From Oceanobacillus jeddahensis (GTDB lineage Bacteria; Bacillota; Bacilli; Bacillales; Amphibacillaceae): a DNA stretch of 64,000 bases. The position numbers and the translations under genes are program-made. The DNA is taken from the NCBI RefSeq assembly GCF_000750635.1, contig NZ_CCDM010000003.1:583121-647120 (forward strand), read 5' to 3'. Positions 46,163-56,103 of the stretch are shown here, piece after piece (position 1 is the stretch's first letter; every line of letters begins with the position of its first letter). The notes below the pieces were generated by a model. It saw only the letters and a program-made list of their open reading frames with translations. It ran no database searches and was not told the origin of the DNA.

Positions 46163-47260
46163 ATGGCTGAATTAAAACTGGAGCATATTCAAAAGAAATA
46201 TGATAAAGAGGTATTGGCAGTAGAGGATTTCAACTTACATATTCAGGATAAGGAGTTTATTGTATTTGTTGGTCCATCAGGATGTGGGAAATCGACAACA
46301 CTCCGCATGATTGCCGGTTTGGAAGAAATTTCTGCTGGAGAATTGTATATTGATGAAAAGTTAATGAATGATGTTTCACCAAAAGATCGTGATATTGCAA
46401 TGGTATTCCAAAATTACGCCTTATATCCGCATATGAATGTATATGATAATATGGCTTTTGGGCTTAAACTGCGAAAATTTAAAAAAGAAGAAATTAAAGA
46501 ACGTGTCGATCAAGCGGCTAAAATTTTAGGATTGGAAGCATACTTAGATAGAAAACCCAAAGCACTGTCTGGGGGTCAAAGACAGCGTGTCGCCTTAGGG
46601 CGCGCAATTGTCCGGGATGCGAAGGTTTTCTTAATGGATGAGCCTTTATCCAACTTGGATGCGAAATTACGTGTACAAATGCGGGCAGAAATTCAAAAGC
46701 TTCACCAGCGTCTGCAAACCACAACAATTTATGTGACCCATGATCAAACAGAAGCAATGACTATGGCTACAAGATTAGTTGTGATGAAAGATGGTGTTAT
46801 CCAGCAGGTCGGAGCACCAAAAGATGTATACGACTTACCAGAAAACATCTTTGTCGGCGGTTTTATTGGTTCGCCGTCAATGAACTTTTTTACAGGTACG
46901 CTTGAAGGAGACAGGTTTAAAGTTGGTGGCAATTCCTTTTTAATCCCTGAACCAAAGCTTGCACCTTTGAAAGAACAAAATTATGAAGGAAAAGAAGTCG
47001 TTATCGGAGTACGCCCCGAAGATATTCATGATGAGTTAGTTTTCTTAGAATCATCTCCTAATTCAAAAATTGAAGCAAAAATTGAAGTTGCTGAGCTGAT
47101 GGGAGCAGAATCTATTCTTTATTCCAGTATCGATGGGCAAGAATTTGTTGCCCGTGTAGACTCCCGTACAGATGTACAAGGTGGAGACTATTTAGAGCTT
47201 TCCTTCGACATGAATAAAGTTCACTTCTTTGATAAAGAAAATGAACAGCGGATACGTTAA
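46163..47260 (+). CDS. msmX: Multi-sugar ABC importer ATPase MsmX
   Basis: 365-residue MalK/UgpC-type ATPase: Walker A VGPSGCGKSTT, signature LSGGQRQRVALGRA, Walker B VFLMDEPLSNLDA, and a C-terminal OB-like regulatory domain (VIGVRPEDIHDE). In B. subtilis a single MsmX energises several sugar importers, and no permease genes are adjacent here, consistent with such a shared role. Start behind GGAGGAGATGT. Confidence 0.9.
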   Translation: MAELKLEHIQKKYDKEVLAVEDFNLHIQDKEFIVFVGPSGCGKSTTLRMIAGLEEISAGELYIDEKLMNDVSPKDRDIAMVFQNYALYPHMNVYDNMAFGLKLRKFKKEEIKERVDQAAKILGLEAYLDRKPKALSGGQRQRVALGRAIVRDAKVFLMDEPLSNLDAKLRVQMRAEIQKLHQRLQTTTIYVTHDQTEAMTMATRLVVMKDGVIQQVGAPKDVYDLPENIFVGGFIGSPSMNFFTGTLEGDRFKVGGNSFLIPEPKLAPLKEQNYEGKEVVIGVRPEDIHDELVFLESSPNSKIEAKIEVAELMGAESILYSSIDGQEFVARVDSRTDVQGGDYLELSFDMNKVHFFDKENEQRIR

Positions 47261-47283
47261 TATGCATTTCCTCAAATATTAGT

Positions 47284-47315
47284 AAAAGGGGAACTCATGA
47301 TAAGTTCCCCTTTTT
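47284..47315. terminator. Intrinsic terminator of msmX
   Basis: AAAGGGGAACT / AGTTCCCCTTTTT, usable on both strands between msmX and convergent sasp. Confidence 0.85.
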
Positions 47316-47341
47316 AGCCAGTAATATTTTATTTAATAAAA

Positions 47342-47536
47342 TTATTTACCATGCATTTGTTGTTGAGCAGTTTGTACTAGACGCTTTGTGATTTCTCCAC
47401 CTACAGAACCATTTGCACGAGAAGTTGAATCTGCACCAAGGTTTACACCAAATTCTTGAGCGATCTCATATTTCATTTGATCAAGAGCTTGTTGTACTCC
47501 AGGCACTACTAATTGGTTTGAGTTGTTGTTTGCCAT
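47342..47536 (-). CDS. Alpha/beta-type small acid-soluble spore protein
   Basis: 64 residues from ATG 47536 behind AGGAGGTGATAAC; the frame extends 11 codons upstream without a ribosome site. Hallmarks are [14 protein letters not shown] with the GPR protease cleavage site (E-IA) and [15 protein letters not shown], the DNA-binding signature. It coats and protects spore DNA. Direct evidence that the host forms endospores. Confidence 0.95.
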   Translation of the reverse strand: MANNNSNQLVVPGVQQALDQMKYEIAQEFGVNLGADSTSRANGSVGGEITKRLVQTAQQQMHGK

Positions 47537-47696
47537 AGTTATCACCTCCTGTACAAATATCATCTGCATTTTTGCCGAAGTTATGATAGTTAATTATTGG
47601 TAATAGCGATGGGAATAAATATCTTCTTTAGAGGATCGTGAGAAATTAGCCGAAGTTCCTTTGAGCAAACCGTTTTCTTATGCTTCCTTATCATCT

Positions 47697-47746
47697 AAAA
47701 AGATGTAAAGAAACCTTGAATTATTCAAAGTTTCTTTACATCTTTT
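47697..47746. terminator. Strong bidirectional terminator
   Basis: AAAAGATGTAAAGAAAC pairs with GTTTCTTTACATCTTTT, extended by TTGAA/TTCAA. It stands at the end of the amidohydrolase operon, beyond the R1 copy, which would then be transcribed as its 3' UTR. Confidence 0.8.
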
Positions 47747-47771
47747 ATAGAATAAAACCTCATCTGTTTGA

Positions 47772-48003
47772 TAAAACGAAACTTCATTCAGTGGGAGTTT
47801 TTCGACGCACAACTCTTTACGATGGGACGAGTAATCGCAGTCCCAGTCCCAGGACGTCGCGAACTTAATCTGCTTCCTTCATTCTCCCACGGAGTTAGCC
47901 TAAGTGATTCAGGGAGTTAGCGCCCGTTATCTCCCGCCTAAATCAATTTATTTTCCCTCTTTATTTGGAGGCGGGAGTTTTACGGGCGGTTCTCCGTGAT
48001 AAA
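47772..48003 (+). repeat. R1 dispersed repeat, long form with stem-loop module
   Basis: Same architecture as 19304-19531. The shared stem-loop (47824-47844) has GGGAC/GTCCC where the other copy has GGGGC/GCCCC, a compensatory pair. Confidence 0.88.
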
Positions 48004-48046
48004 AGTACTGTAAAGATAGCCCTATATCTTTTGAAAGGCTTACTTA

Positions 48047-49210
48047 TTAAGATTTCTTATCCTCAAATTCTGCTCTTATTTTTTCTAATAATGCAGGATC
48101 GGATAATACATCATAACCTGTACAAGCTAATGCTAATGCACCATCAAGCAAAGCTCTTTTCCCAGTTGCACTAACCGTCTGACTTGCAAATGCTTTGGTA
48201 TGCAGTACCAGCGATGGATCACCAATTCCAATTGAAGGATGAATTGCCGGTACAACTCTGCTAACGTCACCCATATCCATAGAACCTTTCAGGAGCTGTG
48301 CGGGATATACCGTTTCATTGGTTATCATTTTTAAATTTTTTGTAAATATATCTGAAAGCGGCTGATTCGTGATCATATTATTATAACCAATTTCATATGC
48401 TGATATTTCAAGTGCTGCACCTGTCATTAATGCAGCGCCTTCTGCAATCTGAATAACTTTATCTTTGGTTTCATCTAATATATTGCGTGATTCCGCTCGT
48501 ATATAAAATTGTGCCACCGCCAAATCTGGTACAATATTCGCTGCTTCTCCACCATTCGAGATGATTCCATGTATACGAACTTCACTTGGTAAATGTTCTC
48601 TTAAAGCATTTATCCCATTGAATAATTGAATAATACTATCAAGCGCATTAATTCCTTCTTCAGGAGATGCTGCTGCATGAGCCGCTTTCCCTATGTATTT
48701 AAACTGGAGTGCATCATTTGCCAGTGAAGCTCCACTCTCTCTGGATACACCTTCAGGATGAAGAAGCATGGCAACATCTATTTCATCAAAGATACCTTCC
48801 TTACTCATCGGTACTTTTGCTCCATTTGTTTCTTCTGCAGGCGTGCCAAATACAATTATTTTCCCACCTGTTTGATCAACAATCTTACTTAATGCAATTC
48901 CAGCACCAGTACTCATTGTTCCAATTAAATTATGGCCACAGCCATGACCAATTTCAGGCAAAGCGTCGTATTCTGCCAAATATGCGATTACAGGGCCCGG
49001 CTTTCCACTGTCATATTCTGCTTGAAATGCAGTCGGGCGATCAACAATATTAGTCTCCACTTGGAAATGATGCGCTTTTAGCAAATTTGTCAAGAGCTTC
49101 ATGGATTCAAATTCTTCATCTCCTAATTCCGGGTTGTCGTACATTTTTTTACTTATGTCCCATAGCTCTTGTTGAATCTCGGCCAACGTCTCTTCTAACT
49201 TTTCCATCAT
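48047..49210 (-). CDS. M20-family amidohydrolase (AbgB/acyl-amino-acid type)
   Basis: 387-residue zinc hydrolase: MYDNPELGDEEFESMK at the N-terminus, YLAEYDALPEIGHGCGHNL with metal ligands, GTPAEETNGAK, and HPEGVSRESG. This branch includes peptidase T-like and p-aminobenzoyl-glutamate or N-acyl-amino-acid hydrolases. As the last gene after an amino-acid dehydrogenase, it may free an amino acid from an amide or dipeptide. Start behind GGAGCGGTTAAA. Confidence 0.85.
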   Translation of the reverse strand: MMEKLEETLAEIQQELWDISKKMYDNPELGDEEFESMKLLTNLLKAHHFQVETNIVDRPTAFQAEYDSGKPGPVIAYLAEYDALPEIGHGCGHNLIGTMSTGAGIALSKIVDQTGGKIIVFGTPAEETNGAKVPMSKEGIFDEIDVAMLLHPEGVSRESGASLANDALQFKYIGKAAHAAASPEEGINALDSIIQLFNGINALREHLPSEVRIHGIISNGGEAANIVPDLAVAQFYIRAESRNILDETKDKVIQIAEGAALMTGAALEISAYEIGYNNMITNQPLSDIFTKNLKMITNETVYPAQLLKGSMDMGDVSRVVPAIHPSIGIGDPSLVLHTKAFASQTVSATGKRALLDGALALACTGYDVLSDPALLEKIRAEFEDKKS

Positions 49211-49284
49211 TTTAACCGCTCCTCAACTTTTTATTTGCCGTTGAAAAAATAGAGAACGCATTACGGTGCGCTCTCTACTGTCTT

Positions 49285-50430
49285 TTAATATTCCAACAAA
49301 TCGCTTTTCCCTGGTTGAAAAAGTTCATTTGCGACTTCTCTCTGATACCTCTGCTGTTTGCTTGCTTCTGTAAATAAACGTTGAACATTTTTTCTGCACA
49401 GCTGTTCAATATCATCAATCACCGCTTGCGGAGTCGGATCTACAAGTCCGAATACAACGACATCGTAAGCACGTACAGATCCTAAATTCACCACATAATC
49501 ATTGACTAAATGAATCCCTTTTTCTTTAATTATTTTGTCTCCCTCACTTGAAATCGGAATGTTTGCTGCTTCTGCAATTAAGCTTGCATTGACCTTATCA
49601 GCGTTAGATTCGTTAATGACATCCTCTAATGCGCAAGGAATCAGAATATCTGTATCTACATCCAGCCATTCATTATTTGGTCTAACACGATAATTGGAAC
49701 CAAAATAATCCTGATCCATTTCACCGTATTCATTTTTATGCTCAATCAAAGAGGGTATATCTAAACCTTCTTCACATGTTACCAATAAATTGGCATCGGA
49801 AATACCCACTACTTTATAGCCAAGGTGATGTAATTTTAATGCACAGCTGGCACCAACACAACCAAACCCTTGAATAACTACTTTTGCTCCATCTTTTCCA
49901 CTTGTATATTTCCATGCTTCATCAGTTGCAAATGCAGCACCGTAACCTGTAACAATATCATTTAAAAGAAGCCCGTCCATTTTTTGTGTTAATAAATAAT
50001 CATAATCTTTTATTCCCTTTAAGACAACAGGATCTTCCTTCATGGCTTTTGTCAAAGGGATCTCAATCCCAAATTCGTGAAATACTTCCAAAATAACCTC
50101 GTATTTTGTTCCTAGATCATTGCCCAATGACACGCCGTTATCAATATACGGCATCATAGCGATTAAGAATCTTTTTAAGACACCAGGTGCTTCAGGAGAC
50201 TTATAATCATAAGCAATTCCTGCCTTACAGCCACCTGTTGTTTCCGACTCACTGGCTACATATTTATATGCCATCGCTTCAGCCAGTCGAATCACTTCTT
50301 CTTTGGTTACGGAGGGGTGCATTCTTGTTCCGCCGCCAGAATATCCTTTTTTCAGATTCTGAACAACAAGCCAGCCTTGCGCATCCGTTTCTGTATCATT
50401 CCATTCTACGACTATATATGGTTTTAACAT
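49285..50430 (-). CDS. Glu/Leu/Phe/Val dehydrogenase-family amino-acid dehydrogenase
   Basis: 381-residue NAD(P)-dependent oxidative deaminase. The dimerisation domain has GGGTRMHPSVTKEEVIRLAEAM (given in part) and the catalytic lysine region ETTGGCKAGIAYD, where GGxKxG is altered to GGCKAG. A Rossmann domain with VVIQGFGCVGASCALKL follows. The length and the divergent lysine motif leave the substrate open (a branched or aromatic amino acid is possible). It has a GTPT-free C-terminus ending KSDLLEY. Confidence 0.82.
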   Translation of the reverse strand: MLKPYIVVEWNDTETDAQGWLVVQNLKKGYSGGGTRMHPSVTKEEVIRLAEAMAYKYVASESETTGGCKAGIAYDYKSPEAPGVLKRFLIAMMPYIDNGVSLGNDLGTKYEVILEVFHEFGIEIPLTKAMKEDPVVLKGIKDYDYLLTQKMDGLLLNDIVTGYGAAFATDEAWKYTSGKDGAKVVIQGFGCVGASCALKLHHLGYKVVGISDANLLVTCEEGLDIPSLIEHKNEYGEMDQDYFGSNYRVRPNNEWLDVDTDILIPCALEDVINESNADKVNASLIAEAANIPISSEGDKIIKEKGIHLVNDYVVNLGSVRAYDVVVFGLVDPTPQAVIDDIEQLCRKNVQRLFTEASKQQRYQREVANELFQPGKSDLLEY

Positions 50431-50445
50431 CTCTCTTCTCCTTTA

Positions 50446-50669
50446 TAGAGGATGTTCAAAAAGTCCAATAAAAATGACACGGCGAATTTCTGCGTTGACG
50501 TGTTATTTCCGATACTCACGTATTATAAAGCATAGAGGAACTTCTACTAAGAACGCCCACGTCCTGTGGGCAACGTAGAAGTCACCACATCCTGTGGAAG
50601 TCCGTTCGGAAATAACACGTCGCCTTGAACTTCTTGGTCCTGTTTATCGGCCTTTTTGAACACGCACTT
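50446..50669. mobile_element. 224-bp MITE-like element with TGTTCAAAAAG termini
   Basis: Ends TAGAGGATGTTCAAAAAG and CTTTTTGAACACGCACT, as at 41080-41167. Nested palindromes inside: GACGTGTTATTTCCGA/TCGGAAATAACACGTC, ACTTCTAC/GTAGAAGT, and GCCCACGTCCTGTGGGC. It abuts the ribosome site of the dehydrogenase gene and so lies inside the four-gene operon. Confidence 0.75.
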
Positions 50670-50684
50670 ATATATTCTTTCAAA

Positions 50685-52166
50685 TTATTTCTTACCTTCA
50701 AACCAGTCAAGCTGCTCTGCATTCATACTGATATTGATTTGTTTCGTTTCTTGATACTCATCCAAACCATACTTTCCGAGGCTTCTTCCAATACCGCTTG
50801 TTTTGTATCCTCCCCAAGGCGATTGGACGCTGGATAAATGATAGTTATTTACCCATGTGATGCCCGCACGCACCTTTTTAATGACACGAATAGCTTTGGC
50901 CTGATCTTGGGAAAATACAGCACCTGCAAGCCCATAATCGGTATCATTTGCAAGGTGAATAGCATCTTCCTCTTCTTTAAATGTTTGAATGACAACCACA
51001 GGACCGAAAATTTCTTCACGGACAATGCGCATATCACTGGTTACATCTGTAAACACTGTCGGCTCGATAAAGAAACCTTTCTTCAAATCCACTTCTTCCA
51101 TTCGACTTCCACCTAAAATTAGACGTGCTCCCTCTTCTTTCCCGACTTGGATATAGTCTAAAATGCTATTCATATGCTTTTCACTGACAATAGCTCCCAT
51201 TTCTGAATTCACATTATTCCCGGGACCTACCTGAATCGTTTTCGCTTTTTCTAAATATTTTTCAATAAATGACGCATAGATATCTTCCTGCACAAGCAGA
51301 CGGCTGCCTGAAGTGCAAACTTGTCCTGCCCCCATAAAAATACCAAATAAAGCATAATCAACCGCTAAATCAATATCTGCATCATTAAAAATAATATTTG
51401 GCGATTTTCCGCCAAGCTCAAGAGAAACTTTTTTCAAATTTCCTGCTGCAGCCTGCATAATTCGCTGTCCGACTTGCGTGCTTCCGGTGAAGGATACAAC
51501 ATCTACACCCTCACTCTCAGCAATCGTTTGTCCAACAACAGATCCTGTTCCCAGCAACAGTTGTGCAACGCCTTTAGGCAAATCGGTTTGTTCAATAATT
51601 TCATAAAGTTTAACTGCTGTCATCGGCGTAATTTCCGCTGGTTTTAAAATAATGGAATTACCAGCTGCCAGCGCAGGTGCTATTTTCCATACACTCATCA
51701 AAATTGGGAAGTTCCACGGTACAATTAAACCGGCTACTCCCATCGGCTCTTTCACAATCATCGTTTGCAAATCTTTTTCAGCCTCAAAGGTTTCATCTGT
51801 TTGATTTTGTAACAGGCTGGCGTAGTAACGGAACGTATTTAGAGCATCCGTCACATCTGCTTCTGCTTCTCTTATTGTTTTACCATTATTCATCACTTCA
51901 AGCTCTGTCAGCTCATTCAAATGTGCTTCTATCCCATTGGCAATTTGCAATAATACTTCTGCTCTTTCTCCAGGTGTCCGTTCTGACCAAACTCCACTTT
52001 CAAATGTGCTTTTAGCAATATGAATTGTTTTTTCTGTTTCTTCTTTTGTCGCCTTTGGAGCTTTGGCAATGACTTCTTGATTCGCAGGGTTGATCACATC
52101 CTGCGTTTCTGGATTAGCAGAATGTATCCATTCTCCATTTATAAACAGCTTTAAGTATTTTGTCAT
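50685..52166 (-). CDS. NAD(P)-dependent aldehyde dehydrogenase
   Basis: 493 residues from ATG 52166 (behind AAAGGAGAATGGGAT; the upstream frame extension comes from repeat DNA). ALDH landmarks: PWNFPILMSVWKIAPALAAG, FTGSTQVGQRIM, the catalytic Glu in LELGGKSPNIIF, the catalytic Cys in GAGQVCTSGSRLLV, and EIFGPVVVI. Resembles betaine-aldehyde/phenylacetaldehyde dehydrogenases. Between a thiamine-dependent decarboxylase-like enzyme and an amino-acid dehydrogenase, it would oxidise the aldehyde product to an acid. Confidence 0.92.
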   Translation of the reverse strand: MTKYLKLFINGEWIHSANPETQDVINPANQEVIAKAPKATKEETEKTIHIAKSTFESGVWSERTPGERAEVLLQIANGIEAHLNELTELEVMNNGKTIREAEADVTDALNTFRYYASLLQNQTDETFEAEKDLQTMIVKEPMGVAGLIVPWNFPILMSVWKIAPALAAGNSIILKPAEITPMTAVKLYEIIEQTDLPKGVAQLLLGTGSVVGQTIAESEGVDVVSFTGSTQVGQRIMQAAAGNLKKVSLELGGKSPNIIFNDADIDLAVDYALFGIFMGAGQVCTSGSRLLVQEDIYASFIEKYLEKAKTIQVGPGNNVNSEMGAIVSEKHMNSILDYIQVGKEEGARLILGGSRMEEVDLKKGFFIEPTVFTDVTSDMRIVREEIFGPVVVIQTFKEEEDAIHLANDTDYGLAGAVFSQDQAKAIRVIKKVRAGITWVNNYHLSSVQSPWGGYKTSGIGRSLGKYGLDEYQETKQINISMNAEQLDWFEGKK

Positions 52167-52182
52167 ATCCCATTCTCCTTTG

Positions 52183-52296
52183 ATAAAACGAAACTTCATT
52201 CAGTGGGAGTTAGCGCCCGTTATCTCCCGCCTAAATAAATTTATTTTCGCTCTTTATTTTGAGGCGGGAGTTTTACGGGCAGTTCTCCGTGATAAA
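52183..52296 (+). repeat. R1 dispersed repeat, mid-length form
   Basis: Best-preserved hairpin copy: GCGCCCGT / ACGGGC outer arms, CTCCCGCC/GGCGGGAG middle stem, AAATAAA/TTTATTT inner stem. It sits between the decarboxylase-like and ALDH genes; its edge touches the ALDH ribosome site. Confidence 0.9.
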
Positions 52297-52320
52297 ATCT
52301 TTTCTGACATCAGGATCTTA

Positions 52321-53985
52321 TTATTGGTGTGGACGGAATGACTGAATATACTCTGGTGAATCTTCATATTTCAAGTCACCAATCTTATCCGTATCAACAA
52401 CAACCATATAGGATTGATTACTAGACAGGGCCTTTGCCAGTACTTTATCAAACTCGTTGATCGAAGCTGCTTTTTCTGCTTCAAATCCCATTGATTTTGC
52501 CATCATAACAAAATCAGGATTTTTCAAATGAACAGCTGTTTGCCGGCCGTACGCTGCATCCTGATAATATTGTAAAATTCCATAGCCGCCGTCATCAAAA
52601 AGTAAAACAATGATTGGCGCATCTTCCTGAACAGCGGATATCATCTCTCCCGCATTAACCATAAATCCTCCATCACCCGCTATTAGAACCACCGGTTTTT
52701 CTGGCTGTGCTACTTTAGCACCTACTGCCATAGGTAATCCCTGTCCAATTCCTCCACCGGTCATATGTAAATAATTCCCAGGCTCATGGATATCTACGAG
52801 TTTGTTTCCCCATATATATCCGTGCATCGTTACATCTGTTACTAAAATCGTATTTTCAGGCAGCTGTTCATTCATAACACGGGCAAATTCCCCATAAGGT
52901 TGAATTGTCTCAATTAAATCATTGCGAACCGCTTGGCGACATTCCTTTACTTCTTCAACATATGAGCTGTCTAATTGAATTTCTTTTTCTTCAAGCGCTC
53001 TATTAATTGTTTGCAAAACATCCTTGGCATCACCAATTAAACCGTACTTTGTATCATAATTGCGGTTAAACGCGTGTGGATTCAAATCAATATGAATATG
53101 ATTTTCTGGTAAAGGAAGCGTTCCTTCTGCTGTTTCCGTTTCACGAAATCTTACGCCAATACTAACAAGCAGATCCGATTTTTCCAAAAGCTCGGTAAAT
53201 TGTGGTGTTGCAGCGAAGTTTCCAATACAAAGCGGGTGATCTTCTGAAATAGCACCTTTACCAGATTCGCTGGTCACCACCGCAGGCTGAATTTTTTCCA
53301 CTAAAGTTAAAAGCTCTTCGGATGCACCAGAATGAATAATCCCATCTCCAGTCCATACAATCGGTCTTTTAGCGGAGGCAATCGCTTTAATAATTTTATC
53401 AGGCACTGCTATTTTCATGTCTTGCGGCTCTATTGTTGTTTCAATAAACTGATTTTCCGGAATAATTTTTGCCTGAAAATTCGTTGGAATTGATACGGTG
53501 ACCGGTCCCTTAGGAACTTCCAGAGCTTCCCTGATGGCAGTCTTCATAAAAGGTGTAATCTGATGAGGCAATCGCAATAAATAAGATGATTTATTAGCAC
53601 CATCCATCATTTTTTGCTGATCTTTACATTCATGAATGTATCGTAAGTCTTTTCCAATGTAGTTATAATCTGCTTCTCCGGTAATATGAAGGAGTGGTGT
53701 TCCTGAATTCCAGGTTTCTGTTAAAGAGCCAGCTCCATTTCCAGCTCCTGCTCCCGTACTTGTAAGTACAACACCCAGTTTACCTGTTGTTCGAGAATAC
53801 GCATCAGCCATATTAACAGCTCCGCTTTCTCCACGCGCAGTCGCCATTCGAATCGAACCTTCTTCTAACAAAGCCTCATAAATAGGCATATTATGGATAC
53901 TAACAATTCCGAAAATTGTATCCACTCCTGCTTCAACAAGTTCTTTTACGATTGCGTCTGCAACGGTCCATTTTTTCTGAATCAT
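52321..53985 (-). CDS. Thiamine-diphosphate-dependent enzyme, acetolactate synthase/decarboxylase family
   Basis: 554 residues from ATG 53985 (9 bases after GGAGG; an upstream ATG at 54069 has no site). The catalytic Glu is in ATARGESGAVNMADAYSR; the ThDP/Mg motif begins IAGDGGFMVNAGEMIS and ends LLFDDGGYG (DD where most members have NN). Related enzymes include benzoylformate, phenylpyruvate and branched 2-oxo-acid decarboxylases and acetolactate synthases. Genomic context favours a 2-oxo-acid decarboxylase. Confidence 0.82.
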   Translation of the reverse strand: MIQKKWTVADAIVKELVEAGVDTIFGIVSIHNMPIYEALLEEGSIRMATARGESGAVNMADAYSRTTGKLGVVLTSTGAGAGNGAGSLTETWNSGTPLLHITGEADYNYIGKDLRYIHECKDQQKMMDGANKSSYLLRLPHQITPFMKTAIREALEVPKGPVTVSIPTNFQAKIIPENQFIETTIEPQDMKIAVPDKIIKAIASAKRPIVWTGDGIIHSGASEELLTLVEKIQPAVVTSESGKGAISEDHPLCIGNFAATPQFTELLEKSDLLVSIGVRFRETETAEGTLPLPENHIHIDLNPHAFNRNYDTKYGLIGDAKDVLQTINRALEEKEIQLDSSYVEEVKECRQAVRNDLIETIQPYGEFARVMNEQLPENTILVTDVTMHGYIWGNKLVDIHEPGNYLHMTGGGIGQGLPMAVGAKVAQPEKPVVLIAGDGGFMVNAGEMISAVQEDAPIIVLLFDDGGYGILQYYQDAAYGRQTAVHLKNPDFVMMAKSMGFEAEKAASINEFDKVLAKALSSNQSYMVVVDTDKIGDLKYEDSPEYIQSFRPHQ

Positions 53986-54520
53986 TATGATAAACCTCCC
54001 CTTACTGTCGGTATCTGTCCGTTTATCACCTGTTTCATCATCTTCTCTTTTACATTGAATAAATTCCATATTACACTCTTCTGATTAATACCCATGTTAA
54101 TCTTTCTTCCCCTTCAAATGTTTGAAGAGGACAACTGCTTATTAAACTATAATTAATCCTTTTCCCAGACAATAAAGTTCATCTTCCACCGTGAAATCAA
54201 TGAAGATGTATTCTTTTTATGTATCTTACAATCAGATTCAAAGAAATCACTATCTAAATATTCTAATGTAAAACCTCTCTTCAAAAATAATGGAGAGAGG
54301 AAAATAAGAGATTAATTAGAGATGTGACAAACAAAACTCGACAAATGAATATTTTATTTTAGCTTATAGTACCCTGCAAAAGATTGCAAGGGAAGTGGAG
54401 TGTTCCCGATCAAAAATTCCCAGCGATGATGACGCTTACACCATATACAGAGAGTACACCTCTAGAAATCAAAAATTTTTCAAAAAAGTTTTCTTATTTT
54501 ATTTATTTATCTTCCTTAAC
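53986..54520. other. Intergenic region with no recognised gene
   Basis: About 0.5 kb upstream of the four-gene minus-strand operon, which must hold its promoter. I find no convincing consensus promoter, regulator gene or repeat here. Confidence 0.5.
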
Positions 54521-54522
54521 CA

Positions 54523-54564
54523 TAAAAAAACTGTCAGATAATCCTAAGATCCGACAGTTTTTTT
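54523..54564 (-). terminator. Intrinsic terminator of fumC
   Basis: AAAAAACTGTC-GAT / ATC-GACAGTTTTTTT, with a T tract for the minus strand. Confidence 0.8.
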
Positions 54565-54572
54565 ATTTCTAT

Positions 54573-55958
54573 TTACTTTGGATGTGTCATTTCTTCTGGT
54601 TTTACATATTCTTCAAATTGTTCTGCAGTCAACAACCCAAGTTTAACTGCTGTTTCTTTTAATGTAGCATTATCTGCAAATGCCGTTTTAGCGATTTTTG
54701 CTGCATTTTCATATCCAATATGTGGATTTAATGCAGTTACTAACATCAAGGAATCTTTTAAGTTCTTTTCAATGTTTTCCAAATTTGCTTCAATTCCAAT
54801 CGCACAACGCTCGTCAAAGGAAATAATGCTATCTGCTAATAATTGACTCGATTGTAAGAAGTTATACGCAATAACCGGTTTAAATACATTTAATTCAAAG
54901 TTCCCTTGGCTGGCTGCAAATCCTATAGCTGCATCATTTCCCATTACTTGGGTTGCAACCATGGTTACAGCTTCACTTTGTGTTGGGTTCACCTTTCCTG
55001 GCATAATAGAGCTTCCTGGTTCATTTGCAGGGATTGAAATTTCTCCAATACCACAGCGTGGACCACTAGCTAACCAGCGAACATCATTAGCAATTTTCAT
55101 CATATCTGCTGCAAGTCCTTTTAAAGCACCATGTGCATAGACCGTTTCGTCATGACTTGTTAATGCATGGAATTTATTTTTAGCAGAAGTAAATGCTCTT
55201 CCAGTATATGCTGAAATGGCTTGGCAAACTTTCTCCGAGAAATCTGGATGTGCATTTAAACCAGTTCCTACAGCTGTTCCGCCAATAGCCAGCTCACGAA
55301 GATGTTCATTGCTTTCTTTAATCATGGTATATGATTTTTCTAACATACGATGCCAGCCGCTAATTTCCTGGCCTAATGTCAATGGAGTTGCATCCTGCAA
55401 ATGTGTTCTGCCGATTTTAACAATGTCAGCAAATTTATTTTGCTTTTCTTCAAATGTACTTAAAAGCTGCTTCACAGCAGGAAGAACGGTATCTTCAAGC
55501 TTTAATACAGCTGCTACATGCATTGCCGTAGGATATGTATCATTGGAGCTTTGCGACTTGTTCACATCATCATTTGGATGAAGCTTTAATTCGCTCCCCT
55601 GCTCTTTCAGCCACTCGTTTCCAACATATGCCAATACTTCATTAACATTCATATTGGATTGTGTACCGCTTCCTGTTTGCCAAACAACTAATGGAAAATG
55701 ATCATTTAATTTATCTGCTAATACTTGATCTGCAGCATATTTAATAGCTTTTGCTTTTTCTTCCTCCATCAATCCCAATTCAAAGTTAGCGATTGCTGTA
55801 CTTCTTTTTAGAATTGCAAACGCTTTAATAATTTCAACAGGCATTGTTTCTTGACCAATCGGAAAGTTTTGTTTACTACGCTGTGTCTGCGCACCCCAAT
55901 ATTTGTCTGCTGGAACCTTGATTTCCCCAATTGTATCTTTTTCTATACGATAATCCAT
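54573..55958 (-). CDS. fumC: Class II fumarate hydratase
   Basis: 461-residue TCA-cycle enzyme interconverting fumarate and malate. Signature [15 protein letters not shown] with the flexible catalytic loop; also [14 protein letters not shown] and [20 protein letters not shown] (contains the fumarase NKSQSSND element). Start behind AAGGAGGAATTAGG. Monocistronic. Confidence 0.97.
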   Translation of the reverse strand: MDYRIEKDTIGEIKVPADKYWGAQTQRSKQNFPIGQETMPVEIIKAFAILKRSTAIANFELGLMEEEKAKAIKYAADQVLADKLNDHFPLVVWQTGSGTQSNMNVNEVLAYVGNEWLKEQGSELKLHPNDDVNKSQSSNDTYPTAMHVAAVLKLEDTVLPAVKQLLSTFEEKQNKFADIVKIGRTHLQDATPLTLGQEISGWHRMLEKSYTMIKESNEHLRELAIGGTAVGTGLNAHPDFSEKVCQAISAYTGRAFTSAKNKFHALTSHDETVYAHGALKGLAADMMKIANDVRWLASGPRCGIGEISIPANEPGSSIMPGKVNPTQSEAVTMVATQVMGNDAAIGFAASQGNFELNVFKPVIAYNFLQSSQLLADSIISFDERCAIGIEANLENIEKNLKDSLMLVTALNPHIGYENAAKIAKTAFADNATLKETAVKLGLLTAEQFEEYVKPEEMTHPK

Positions 55959-56103
55959 CCTAATTCCTCCTTGAACTTTTCCTAGAATCCATATCTAGTG
56001 TATCAAATTTTTTGATTTTTTTCGATTTCTTTTTCATGATAAGATAAGGATAAATACATTTATGGAAAACAGCTTATATTTTTCACATAGAAATGAGGAA
56101 TAA

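Noticed and set aside
53986..54069. 28-codon N-terminal extension of the ThDP enzyme
   Set aside because: The family normally begins near WTVADAIVKEL; GGAGG sits 9 bases before the internal ATG at 53985, and none precedes 54069.
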